From the NCBI GenBank assembly GCA_009995455.1, contig JAACPJ010000003.1, forward strand, positions 62,001 to 126,000: a stretch of DNA of 64,000 nt, in the 5' to 3' direction. Below are positions 48,801-56,279 of this stretch, in pieces. This DNA is from a bacterium (lineage in GTDB: Bacteria; Patescibacteriota; Gracilibacteria; UBA4473). The notes below the pieces were generated by a model. That model was not told the DNA's origin, did no database searches, and saw only the letters and a list, made by a program, of their open reading frames with translations. Every line of letters begins with the position of its first letter. Positions within the stretch are counted from its first letter, which is position 1. A program made the position numbers and the translations under genes.

Positions 48801-50522
48801 GATGCGGCTGGGAACACTTCATTGCCGGTGAGTGAGACGATTGATCACCAAGCGATCGAAGTGGACGTCACCGTCGGGGATACAACGGCGACCGTTACCT
48901 GGACCACGCCGACGGCAACTAGTTCACAAGTTGACTACGGTTTAACGACCACGTTGAATGAGTCGACTGGAGAGCAGAATATCGCTCCAAAAGTCACTAG
49001 TCATACGCTTGATTTGACGGGGTTATTGTCTTGTACCACTTACTTTTATGAAACTATTTCTCGTGATGCCGGTGGTAATGTGAATCGAGATGGGATTTAC
49101 GAATTTACCACAACTGGTTGTGTCGGAGGGACGACGGTATCAGCTGGTCAGACAACCAACGTTGTACCAGATATAACGGGTGATAACGGGACGCCTTTGA
49201 GTCTTACGGCTATTGGAGCAGATCGAGTTGATCTTTCAATACCAGCAGGATACGCGACCACGGCAGCCTGTGGTGCGGGTGGTGCGTACTTTCAATTGAA
49301 GCAACTGGTTGAGCCTCCAGTCATCACGGCACTCGGCTTGCCGACGGATGTTCTAAATTTGAATACGATTAATATTTATGAACTTTCAGCCTACTGTGAT
49401 CCAGCGACGCGGGTAACTACTTTTGATCAGCCGATTACGGTGACGATGTATTACGATGCCTTAGAAGTGGCGAATCTTGATGAGTCGGCGATTCGAATTT
49501 ACCGCTACAACACTCTTACCCCCGCCTGGGAAGTGCTCAATAATTGTTCGGTTAATATGGAAAATAATACCGTTACTTGTGAGACAGTCGGATTCTCTTC
49601 TTTTGGGGTCTTTGGGCCAAATTCTGGGGGAGGCGCTGGTGTTGGCGGCGGGAGCGCTAACAAGCGTTTCATTGTTGATGTATGTGATTATGAAACCGGG
49701 AAATGTTTGTCCGTTTACCCAACTGGAAGTGATACGGCTTACCAAGATTACTTAGCGTGTTATCAAACAAATGCTTCTAAATCAGGCCACCAATGTGCCA
49801 TGGAATGGGCCTTGGAAAAGGGCTATGTTGCCGCCATTGATTTCAATCCGGCACTCGTGAAAGCGACCATAAATTCTGCAGACACAACTGAATCACCCGA
49901 GATCCTACAATTATCAGCCCCAGCGGCTTGTACGACCGAGCAATTGGTGCGATATCCTGATCGTCGTGGGAGCGGAATGCCCGCTGATATTTATGAGACA
50001 GATACGAACAACCCAGCATATGAATATGCTCTTGATTTAGCCGAGCAAGGTGTCGTGCACGGGGATGACACGAGTGGAGGTTTACGGATTAATGATTTGA
50101 TAACGCGAGCGGAAGCGGTGAAAGTTTTTTCACAAGCCGCTGAGCATTTGGTTGCCGTTGAGATTGAATGTTTGGATAACTACTTCCCGGATGTAGAAAC
50201 GGGGGCATGGTATCATCGCTATGTTCAAAACATGCAGGAGCGTGACATTGTTCATGGTTATAAGGACGGTTTTTATAAACCGCAGCGAAATATTTCAGCG
50301 GGAGAATTGTATAAAATTGCGTCTATCACCTTTGGTTATGCAACCAAAGCTCAATCTGACAGGAGTCTATTAGATTGGCACGAATTCTATCGTAAGTCAC
50401 TGCTTAAAAATGGCGTCCTGCCTACTTGGATACTAGAATATGAGCCAGATCAGCCAGTGACGAGAGGGGATCTCTTTTCGTTAATCTCGAAAATCCTCAT
50501 GGTAAAAGATGGAATTCGATAG
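45825..50522 (+). CDS. Giant surface protein: IgGFc-binding-like N-terminus, TSP3-type DxDxDG repeats, Ig/cadherin-like and FN3-like regions, C-terminal SLH domains
   Basis: ALTSDKP/FVVEGAGGAAADVLETP-type N-terminal region, SDSDGIG..DLDSDNDGIPD repeats, C-terminal YALDLAEQGVVHGDD...RAEAVKVFSQAAE and YFPDVETGAWYHRYVQNMQERDIVHGYKDGFYKPQRNIS SLH motifs. Signal peptide from M at 45825. Confidence 0.82.
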   Translation: MRSFFPSFLTISRKFFLLGLMSVVLVPMAQATSEVGTYDTTHLIPPIYARDLLSSTSDVQNHYLYLSTNETTAFDVTIQNADGFNSLPGGISQTVSISKTSPQLITLSAAPYGATAYGALGIVADVGLNVVNSTDGLILTAPNRFYANIRHLSGSQGTSLTAKGQTAFGKRFRSGHLHTNATDVPEVKSHFISLMAVEDGTTVSFGDITPGLTFVGGSTSPGPVILDKYESYTIGVRLDQYNNTVGTAENDLNGTLVTSDKPIVMNSGSFLAGAQGGGRDIGTDQILSTGFLGTKFIVVEGAGGAAADVLETPIVIAEYDNTEIFLRGSATPYDLGGGNTVLNAGEYAIIPGTEYPAEGVMFIRTSQPAYLYQSTSSNSSNGNGMNYVAPIFDNLETQPVLIPAVDQLGTPTISVIAPATATITLNGVVMTGATAVPGISEFVLYTDTDETGDVEITGTEPFLVTTSSNSGNRGAAGYFVGFPNSYAIQDQSSTPPGLPVTIDVQLNDVPGVFVFTVTSVTQPANGAVVLNGNGTVTYTPVDSAFTGVDTFTYTIDNGSGLTDSAIVTVSIDSDSDGIGNTTDLDSDNDGIPDSIEGVGDTDGDLIPDNLDLDSDNDGIYDVEEARHGAIDANNDGRVDGFTGDNGLLDSLETVAESNILNYTVDNFDSDGVANYLDLDSDNDGLPDNIEAQDGVNYIEPGLVYDLNGVDTVYPTGLRPYNTTGTGNPDYLNTDSDQDGDSDTLESGLTLSGVPGANGLDSNYETDDDYTDPNGTIGDPSTFPDSDADGIPDYQDNNLPSTDLAIDGGNTDTVDENVVIGTVVGALATTDPDLGDTFTYSLTCAPAGADDAIFRVNGTNLETNALLDYENPTDANFDRVYEVCIISNDGYHDYQETITITLSDLDEIAPAPPVITTPIEGDDVVDETEHNSVLVEGTAEANSTVEVTFSDGVNPDVIVTVVTNGGGNWTLLGNEADISLLSEGNITVTATSMDAAGNTSLPVSETIDHQAIEVDVTVGDTTATVTWTTPTATSSQVDYGLTTTLNESTGEQNIAPKVTSHTLDLTGLLSCTTYFYETISRDAGGNVNRDGIYEFTTTGCVGGTTVSAGQTTNVVPDITGDNGTPLSLTAIGADRVDLSIPAGYATTAACGAGGAYFQLKQLVEPPVITALGLPTDVLNLNTINIYELSAYCDPATRVTTFDQPITVTMYYDALEVANLDESAIRIYRYNTLTPAWEVLNNCSVNMENNTVTCETVGFSSFGVFGPNSGGGAGVGGGSANKRFIVDVCDYETGKCLSVYPTGSDTAYQDYLACYQTNASKSGHQCAMEWALEKGYVAAIDFNPALVKATINSADTTESPEILQLSAPAACTTEQLVRYPDRRGSGMPADIYETDTNNPAYEYALDLAEQGVVHGDDTSGGLRINDLITRAEAVKVFSQAAEHLVAVEIECLDNYFPDVETGAWYHRYVQNMQERDIVHGYKDGFYKPQRNISAGELYKIASITFGYATKAQSDRSLLDWHEFYRKSLLKNGVLPTWILEYEPDQPVTRGDLFSLISKILMVKDGIR

Positions 50523-50859
50523 AGGAATTTTGCAAATTTTACAGCCGCTAATTCACTACAGTTTACATTTATTACTTCCTGGAATTATCGCCTGGATTTT
50601 TTATAGAAAAATTTGCCTTACCGCTTGGGCGGTTATGGCGGCTACCATGCTGGTTGATATTGATCATTTATTAGCAGAACCGATTTTTGAAGCCAGTCGA
50701 TGCAGTATTGGGTTTCACCCCTTGCATACAATTTATGCAATGGGTTTCTATCTCTTTATTTTTTTTGTGCCAAACGTTTATTTTCGGCTTATTGGGCTGG
50801 GATTGCTTTTACATATGGCCACAGATTTTCAAGATTGTTTATGGATCAGTGCCCGTTAA
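50509..50859 (+). CDS. DUF6122-like membrane protein
   Basis: HYSLHLLLPGIIAWIFYRK..MLVDIDHLLAEPIFEASRCSIGFHPLHT..GLLLHMATDFQDCLW. Confidence 0.72.
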   Translation: MEFDRGILQILQPLIHYSLHLLLPGIIAWIFYRKICLTAWAVMAATMLVDIDHLLAEPIFEASRCSIGFHPLHTIYAMGFYLFIFFVPNVYFRLIGLGLLLHMATDFQDCLWISAR

Positions 50860-50879
50860 TAAAATGCAGCGGTTTTGTT

Positions 50880-50908
50880 TTGACTCTTGTTCTCAATTGA
50901 ACTAAATT
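50880..50908 (+). promoter_or_regulatory. Promoter of ncRNA candidate
   Basis: TTGACT-17-TAAATT in the intergenic region, no CDS start following. Confidence 0.5.
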
Positions 50909-50913
50909 TTAGA

Positions 50914-51070
50914 TCAACTGGAGTGCTCGTGCATTCTGTTAATATCTTCTTCTACCAATCATTTCCTTATGGGATCTCGGAACGTGTGCTCTGCGGAGCT
51001 TATGTATGGGAACCCACCTCAAAAAAAAGGGAAAAGGAGTATAACGGAACACGGCATTTTGGTGCTGTCT
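50914..51070 (+). ncRNA. Structured ncRNA candidate (single long hairpin, 6S-RNA-like architecture)
   Basis: Arms 50924-50941 (TGCTCGTGCATTCTGTTA) and 51042-51056 (TAACGGAACACGGCA) pair with small bulges and G.U; inside, TGGG/CCCA and ACGTGTGCTC-TGCG-GAGCTTATGT hairpin with UNCG-type loop; own promoter. Confidence 0.45.
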
Positions 51071-51441
51071 CAATTTAAAATTCTTTGCGCTTTGTGCGCG
51101 AATTTTTTGGCGACCATTACTAAGTACATCCCCTTATCGTTTCGTTCAAAATCAAAATCTATTCCTGCATTCTTAAGAGTTTGGCTTATCGCTTGCAGGG
51201 TTTGATAGCTATAAATAAAGCGGTGAACTTCTGTCAATTCTGGCGTTGGATAACCACCGTGTAACTGATTCCACATCCCTCCGAGACCCTTGTCATCTGT
51301 TTGCCAGGTATGACCTTCTCTGGCTTTTGTTTGTCGTGTTTTTTCTAAAGGTTTGGTTAATGGAGAATTGCAATTGGCGGCACTTTCTAGCCCATCAGGA
51401 ATGATTTCAGCTAAGGCCATAGGTGAAGTTTTGGTGAACAA
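51070..51441 (-). CDS. Conserved-looking hypothetical protein (123 aa)
   Basis: Intact ORF in a gene-sized gap; no family recognised. Confidence 0.5.
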   Translation of the reverse strand: MFTKTSPMALAEIIPDGLESAANCNSPLTKPLEKTRQTKAREGHTWQTDDKGLGGMWNQLHGGYPTPELTEVHRFIYSYQTLQAISQTLKNAGIDFDFERNDKGMYLVMVAKKFAHKAQRILN

Positions 51442-51482
51442 TAAATCTTTCTTAAACCGAATTTTGATTTAAGTTTTTAGCC

Positions 51483-51854
51483 ATGTCAAAGTCTAAATTG
51501 CTTGGAGCCGAAGGGGAAGATTACGCGGCTTATTACTTGAAATTAAAAGGCAAAGAAATTATTGCCCGCAACGTGCACGCTAGTGGCGGTGAGCTCGATA
51601 TTATTGCCTATGATAAATCTTCGGACGTTTTTTTGTTGATCGAAGTCAAAACTCGTTCGGATGAAAGTTTTGCGCAAGGGGTTGAAGCGGTTGGGAGGTC
51701 TAAACAAAAAAAAATGGAAAAGGCGGCGGCGCACTTTTTTCTGCATATTTTGCGTTGGCCACAAATGCCAGTTTATGAAATTCACGCACTGGTTTTAACG
51801 GCTGGGATTGGTAATGGGGAATTTAATGTGCAGTATTATGATGACTTGAGTTAG
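51483..51854 (+). CDS. YraN/UPF0102 family protein
   Basis: GAEGEDYAAYYLKLKGKEIIARNVHASGGELDIIAYD...LLIEVKTRSDESFAQGVEAV. Confidence 0.88.
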   Translation: MSKSKLLGAEGEDYAAYYLKLKGKEIIARNVHASGGELDIIAYDKSSDVFLLIEVKTRSDESFAQGVEAVGRSKQKKMEKAAAHFFLHILRWPQMPVYEIHALVLTAGIGNGEFNVQYYDDLS

Positions 51855-51916
51855 TCTTTATTTTCAAAATACTTTTAAGGGGGTAGATCAAGTCAATCGA
51901 AGCAGTGCGCTCTGAA

Positions 51917-54169
51917 TTACAACTGTCTTCTTAAATTTTCTAGCTGTTTTTTATTAATCACTTTTAGCAAATCTTCATCACGGGCTTCACGAATACCGCT
52001 GATGGTTTCAAAGGTTTGCATAAGCTTTTTTTTGGTCGTTCCACCAATACCGCTTACATCATCTAAAATAGATTTGGTTTGTGATTTGGTGCGCAGCGAA
52101 CGATTAAAGCTAATAGCGAAACGATGCGCTTCATCACGAAGTCTTTGTAATAGTTTAAGGGCTGAGCTATCAAAACTGAGTTCAATCGGCGCAGAGCTGC
52201 CGGGACGAAAAATCTGTTCTTCACGTTTAGCTAAACTGATTACCTGAGTTTTGGGGTTAAAGCCTTCAATTTCAATGTCGGCAAAGATTTTCATCACACT
52301 ACTGAGTTGCCCTTTACCTCCATCGATTACGACTAAATCGGGCAGTACCCATTTTTCTTTTTTTACCTGTAACTTTTTTCCCATCGGATTGGTGTGTTCA
52401 GGTCGACCATCGCCTTTCCAAAAATTTTTTTCGTAGCCATTTTTTTCGTAAAATTTAACCGCTCTTTCATGGGCGTTTAATACCACCGATTTGAATTCGT
52501 TTTCCAGCGCGTAACGCTCAATTAGCTGTAAGGCCGTTGTGCCATGACCACTTTTTTGATGGCTTTTATCAAAGCCAAATACACGCATAGTTAATCGTGT
52601 TTTACTGCTATGATCTAATCGTACGACCCCAATAATTTCCTGTTCTAGCGTAAAGACCATTGGATGGTTTTTAGCCTTTTTTTCATCTTTATGCTCGCGA
52701 TCATATTCAAAGTCTTCCCCGAAGTGTGGTCTGAAAATCTCGGTTTCCCGAATAGTGTGATAGCTTTCCCAATCAGCTTCTGATTCAACGGCTCTCATAA
52801 CGAGCTTGCTTTTGAAATCTGGGTTGGCTTGAGTCCGCACAAATCTTCGTCTTAAAACTTCTTCCATACTGGCAAAATCATCGATTTTGTCTTTTTCTAA
52901 GGTCTTAACTTTAAAGCGTCGATACTCAGAATTTTTTGGTTTCCCGTTTTCAAAAACCACCATGCTAGCCACCGTATGCGTGCCTGATAAATGAGAAATA
53001 TCAAAACACTCAATTCGTTCTGGTGGCTCGGGTAAATTAAGAGCTTCGGCTAACTCGGGTAAGGCTTTGCTGAAGTTTTCGGCTTGGCTTAAAGCCGCGA
53101 CTTTTGCTTTTTCAGCTTGGTTTTTGGCATTAATGGCCGCTAAGGCGAGTACCTTTTTTTTGTCACCAATTTGCGGCACAATCAATTCCACTTTTAAGCC
53201 GCCAAAGAAGGTTTGGGTTAAAAATTTCTCCATTGCTTCTCTGTCACTTAGTTCTGCCGGAATCATGATTTCACGAGGAAAGTCGGTGACTTTTTCATAA
53301 AACTGGGCCAAGAACTGGCGAATCACATCACTGTCTTCATTGAGCTCTTCGCCTCTGAATTTAACTTGGTTTAAATCTCTAAAACGTCCTTGTCTAAAGG
53401 CCATTCTTACTAAATAGATATCTTTGCCGTCGCGATGAAAATTTACAAAATCTCGATCAATCATGTCCGCAAATTCCACCGTTTGCTTTTGGGTAGAGCG
53501 TTCAATTGATTCAAGCGTATCACGGAGTTTAGCGGCGGCTTCAAATTTTTTTTCTGAAGCAAACAGCATCATTTTATCGCGAATCTCTTTCTTAATCTCG
53601 GCCGTATTGCCCTTTAAAAACCGCTTCATACGATCAATGTTGTGACGGTAGTCCTCTAAGCTGACTTGGTGACCAGTCAGTTGATTGATATAATAATCTT
53701 GCCCTGGTTTAACCATTTTAACGCCAAAGAATTTTTGGCAGAATTTAATGGTATCCCGAAAATCTCGAGCCGAAGTTTTTGGTCCAATATAGGTGCTGCC
53801 GTCTTTTACCACACGGCGAACCATTTCCAACTTGGGTTCTTCTTCATTAGTTACGCGCAGGTATAAAAAATTTTTATCATCTCGCATTAGAATATTAAAA
53901 CGCGGCCGGTATTCTTTAATCAGATTATTTTCCAGAATCAGCGCTTCAATTTCGGTGCCAACACTGCGAGTCTCAATCTTGGCAATTTTGGTTACCATTA
54001 ATTGCGTTTTGGGCGACTGATTTGTTTTTTGAAAATAAGAACTCACTCGTTTGCGCAGATGTTTGGCTTTGCCCACGTAAAGTAACTTTCCTTCATCATC
54101 CCAATATAAATAACAACCGGCATCGGTTGGAATTTCTTGAGGCTTAAAGGTGAATTTTTTTTCGGTCAT
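51917..54169 (-). CDS. uvrC: Excinuclease ABC subunit C with inserted GNAT-like acetyltransferase domain
   Basis: GIY-YIG start (GCYLYWDDEGKLLYVGKAKHLRKRVSSYF), UVR motif, ECFDISHLSGTHTVASMVVFENG, PDLVVIDGGKGQL, C-terminal HhH. GNAT-like segment between RRRFVR and PDLVVIDGG. Confidence 0.93.
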   Translation of the reverse strand: MTEKKFTFKPQEIPTDAGCYLYWDDEGKLLYVGKAKHLRKRVSSYFQKTNQSPKTQLMVTKIAKIETRSVGTEIEALILENNLIKEYRPRFNILMRDDKNFLYLRVTNEEEPKLEMVRRVVKDGSTYIGPKTSARDFRDTIKFCQKFFGVKMVKPGQDYYINQLTGHQVSLEDYRHNIDRMKRFLKGNTAEIKKEIRDKMMLFASEKKFEAAAKLRDTLESIERSTQKQTVEFADMIDRDFVNFHRDGKDIYLVRMAFRQGRFRDLNQVKFRGEELNEDSDVIRQFLAQFYEKVTDFPREIMIPAELSDREAMEKFLTQTFFGGLKVELIVPQIGDKKKVLALAAINAKNQAEKAKVAALSQAENFSKALPELAEALNLPEPPERIECFDISHLSGTHTVASMVVFENGKPKNSEYRRFKVKTLEKDKIDDFASMEEVLRRRFVRTQANPDFKSKLVMRAVESEADWESYHTIRETEIFRPHFGEDFEYDREHKDEKKAKNHPMVFTLEQEIIGVVRLDHSSKTRLTMRVFGFDKSHQKSGHGTTALQLIERYALENEFKSVVLNAHERAVKFYEKNGYEKNFWKGDGRPEHTNPMGKKLQVKKEKWVLPDLVVIDGGKGQLSSVMKIFADIEIEGFNPKTQVISLAKREEQIFRPGSSAPIELSFDSSALKLLQRLRDEAHRFAISFNRSLRTKSQTKSILDDVSGIGGTTKKKLMQTFETISGIREARDEDLLKVINKKQLENLRRQL

Positions 54170-54283
54170 GGATCACCGATATTTTAAATTTTTTTAGCGT
54201 CTTGTGAATTCGGTTACCAAAAGAAGTTTTTAACTTCCTTCTCGTGTTTTACTTTTGAAGGAAAACTTTTAAGCTGACCGTCG

Positions 54284-54649
54284 ATGTCTAAAGAAAAAGA
54301 ACCCGCTAAAGAAAGAGCTAAAAACGCGCCTAATGTGAAGTCGTTTAAAATGGTGAAGCCGGCGAAACCGACTCAAGCGGAGATGGATGCGGCGGCTATT
54401 ATGGCGGCTTTTAAAGAGTTACAGGTGAATGAGTTTGTGAAATACATGCGTTCACCCTGGCGCATTATGTGGCATAATTTTTTGGCGGGTGTTTTTCGTG
54501 GCCTGGGTCTTATTGTTGGATTAACGGTGGTTTTTGCTATTCTGATCTGGCTTCTGGCTGGGTTAGTAGACTTTCCTTTAATTGGACAGTACTTTGAAGA
54601 ACTAAAAAATTTATTAGAGCAATTTGCTGAAATTGAATCCCCACGATAA
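54284..54649 (+). CDS. DUF5665-like membrane protein
   Basis: FVKYMRSPWRIMWHNFLAGVFRGLGLIVGLTVVFAI..PLIGQYFEEL. Confidence 0.65.
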   Translation: MSKEKEPAKERAKNAPNVKSFKMVKPAKPTQAEMDAAAIMAAFKELQVNEFVKYMRSPWRIMWHNFLAGVFRGLGLIVGLTVVFAILIWLLAGLVDFPLIGQYFEELKNLLEQFAEIESPR

Positions 54650-54945
54650 TGGATAACGAAATCGTACAACAACTGGCTTTCTTTGCGCTTAACTTTGCGC
54701 TGATATTATCGACGTTACTTTTCTACGCTATTTTTGGTTGGGTAATTGCGAATTGGTTGATTATGTTTGGAATTTTAAGCCCGATGAATCGAGCTTTTCA
54801 GTTTTTAACGCAACTGGTAATGCCGCTTTTAAAACCCTTTCGTTGGGCTCGTATTGGCATGATTGATTTGTCGCCTATCGTCGCCATTTTGGCACTTGAT
54901 TTAGCGATGACGGTCATGCGAAATGTAGTCACACAGTTTATTTAG
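54649..54945 (+). CDS. YggT family membrane protein
   Basis: Two-TM protein with PLLKPFRWARIGMIDLSPIVAILAL; TAATG coupling to upstream gene. Confidence 0.78.
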   Translation: MDNEIVQQLAFFALNFALILSTLLFYAIFGWVIANWLIMFGILSPMNRAFQFLTQLVMPLLKPFRWARIGMIDLSPIVAILALDLAMTVMRNVVTQFI

Positions 54946-55358
54946 TTTGGATAAACCAGGGTCAGTCGAGGTTCTAAAACGTATTTTGAAAAATTTTTTC
55001 TATTTTTTCTCATACTTAAAATCGGCCCCTTATCTTGCCAGCGTTGAAACTCGGCGCAAAAATCATCTCCAGGGAAAATAAATCCATTATTAAGATCTAT
55101 TACTTGCCCTGAACGAGCGCCTACGACTTCTACAAGATCCGCTACTAAAGGCGGTAGTGCGGGAAATGCCCCCAATCTATTATTATTGATTACTTCTAAT
55201 TGCCGATCGGAAAGTACGCTTTTGATTCTGGCACCAATTTGGAAATTACCAAAATTGTAATCACCAGATTTTAATCCAAGCGCTGCTTGCATTGTAATCG
55301 CGCCCGTTTTATCTAGCGATTCAAAAATTATTTGTTCCCGTTCTGAAAAAGGTCTCAT
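54942..55358 (-). CDS. Hypothetical protein (138 aa)
   Basis: Intact ORF; start overlaps the upstream ORF stop. Confidence 0.5.
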   Translation of the reverse strand: MRPFSEREQIIFESLDKTGAITMQAALGLKSGDYNFGNFQIGARIKSVLSDRQLEVINNNRLGAFPALPPLVADLVEVVGARSGQVIDLNNGFIFPGDDFCAEFQRWQDKGPILSMRKNRKNFSKYVLEPRLTLVYPN

Positions 55359-55630
55359 TACTTCTGAATAACTCTTAAGGCCTGCCCTCTATAATTTATT
55401 GAAGAGGCATTAATCAGCAGATTAGCTTTTTGTACTGGCGGGGTAATGTAATAGGTTTCACCCACAAATTCTCCATCATCACCTACAAGAGTTAAGCACT
55501 GGTAGTCAGAACCTGACGACTGAAAAGCTGTAATTGGATACGGAATTGAATTAACGGCTAAAATGTTTGGTCCATAGTCTGGTCCTCCACCAAAGCCAAC
55601 TTCAGAATCACTAAGGTTATCTAAGGGCAT
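55358..55630 (-). CDS. Hypothetical protein (90 aa)
   Basis: Intact ORF coupled to the 54942..55358 ORF. Confidence 0.5.
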   Translation of the reverse strand: MPLDNLSDSEVGFGGGPDYGPNILAVNSIPYPITAFQSSGSDYQCLTLVGDDGEFVGETYYITPPVQKANLLINASSINYRGQALRVIQK

Positions 55631-55679
55631 AGAATAATTATTATTTAATTTAAGATAAAATGTTAATAAAATTAGTCAA

Positions 55680-56228
55680 CTACTTCTTTCGAGTTGGTCC
55701 ATCTAGTTCTGGTACGTCTAACACAGGAATTTTTTTATCTGATTTCACTTCCGTTTTTAAAACGCTTGAATCAACGGTGATTTTGTCGGCTTTAATTTTT
55801 ATAATACGGTGCTGTGGGATTCGGTGCTTTCCAAATCCAAACCAGTTTTTTTCTACTTCTAGGGCTAGCAGACGAGGTGAAATAGTATCAAAAGTAAAAT
55901 CGCTTACAGTACCTAAATATTTTTTATGGGCCTGATCATAAACTCGTGCTTTTAAAATTGGGCACTCTTTTTCAAATGTTTTGCGTAGACGGGGTAAGTC
56001 TTCGGGGGTACTTAAATCGTTACTGTCGTTGATCGTAATTTGTTGGCTGTCCCAACTAATAATATCTTTAGGTAGCAACAATTTTTGCCCTTCTAACGAC
56101 TTTACCCAAAACGCTTCAAACACGCCTGTATCAGGGTTAACTACCATATCTAGTAGCAACCCCGTAGGCAAATCATCATTCTTACTTTGAATAATAGTTT
56201 TATAACTTTGTTTAAACGTCGTTAGCAT
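55680..56228 (-). CDS. PRC-barrel domain protein
   Basis: LPTGLLLDMVVNPDTGVFEAFWVKSLEGQKLLLPKDIISW and YLGTVSDFTFDTISPRLLALEVEKNW: two PRC-barrel-like units. Confidence 0.7.
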   Translation of the reverse strand: MLTTFKQSYKTIIQSKNDDLPTGLLLDMVVNPDTGVFEAFWVKSLEGQKLLLPKDIISWDSQQITINDSNDLSTPEDLPRLRKTFEKECPILKARVYDQAHKKYLGTVSDFTFDTISPRLLALEVEKNWFGFGKHRIPQHRIIKIKADKITVDSSVLKTEVKSDKKIPVLDVPELDGPTRKK

Positions 56229-56279
56229 GGTTTGCAGATTAATCTAGACGTTCAAGAGTGCAAAAGAAACGCTCTTAAT

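Noticed and set aside
48503-48817. 104-aa minus-strand ORF opposite the SLH protein
   Set aside because: Low-complexity antisense of a repeat-rich surface protein.
50887-51205. Plus-strand ORFs of 63 and 78 aa in the intergenic region
   Set aside because: They overlap the structured ncRNA candidate and show no protein-like composition or start signals.
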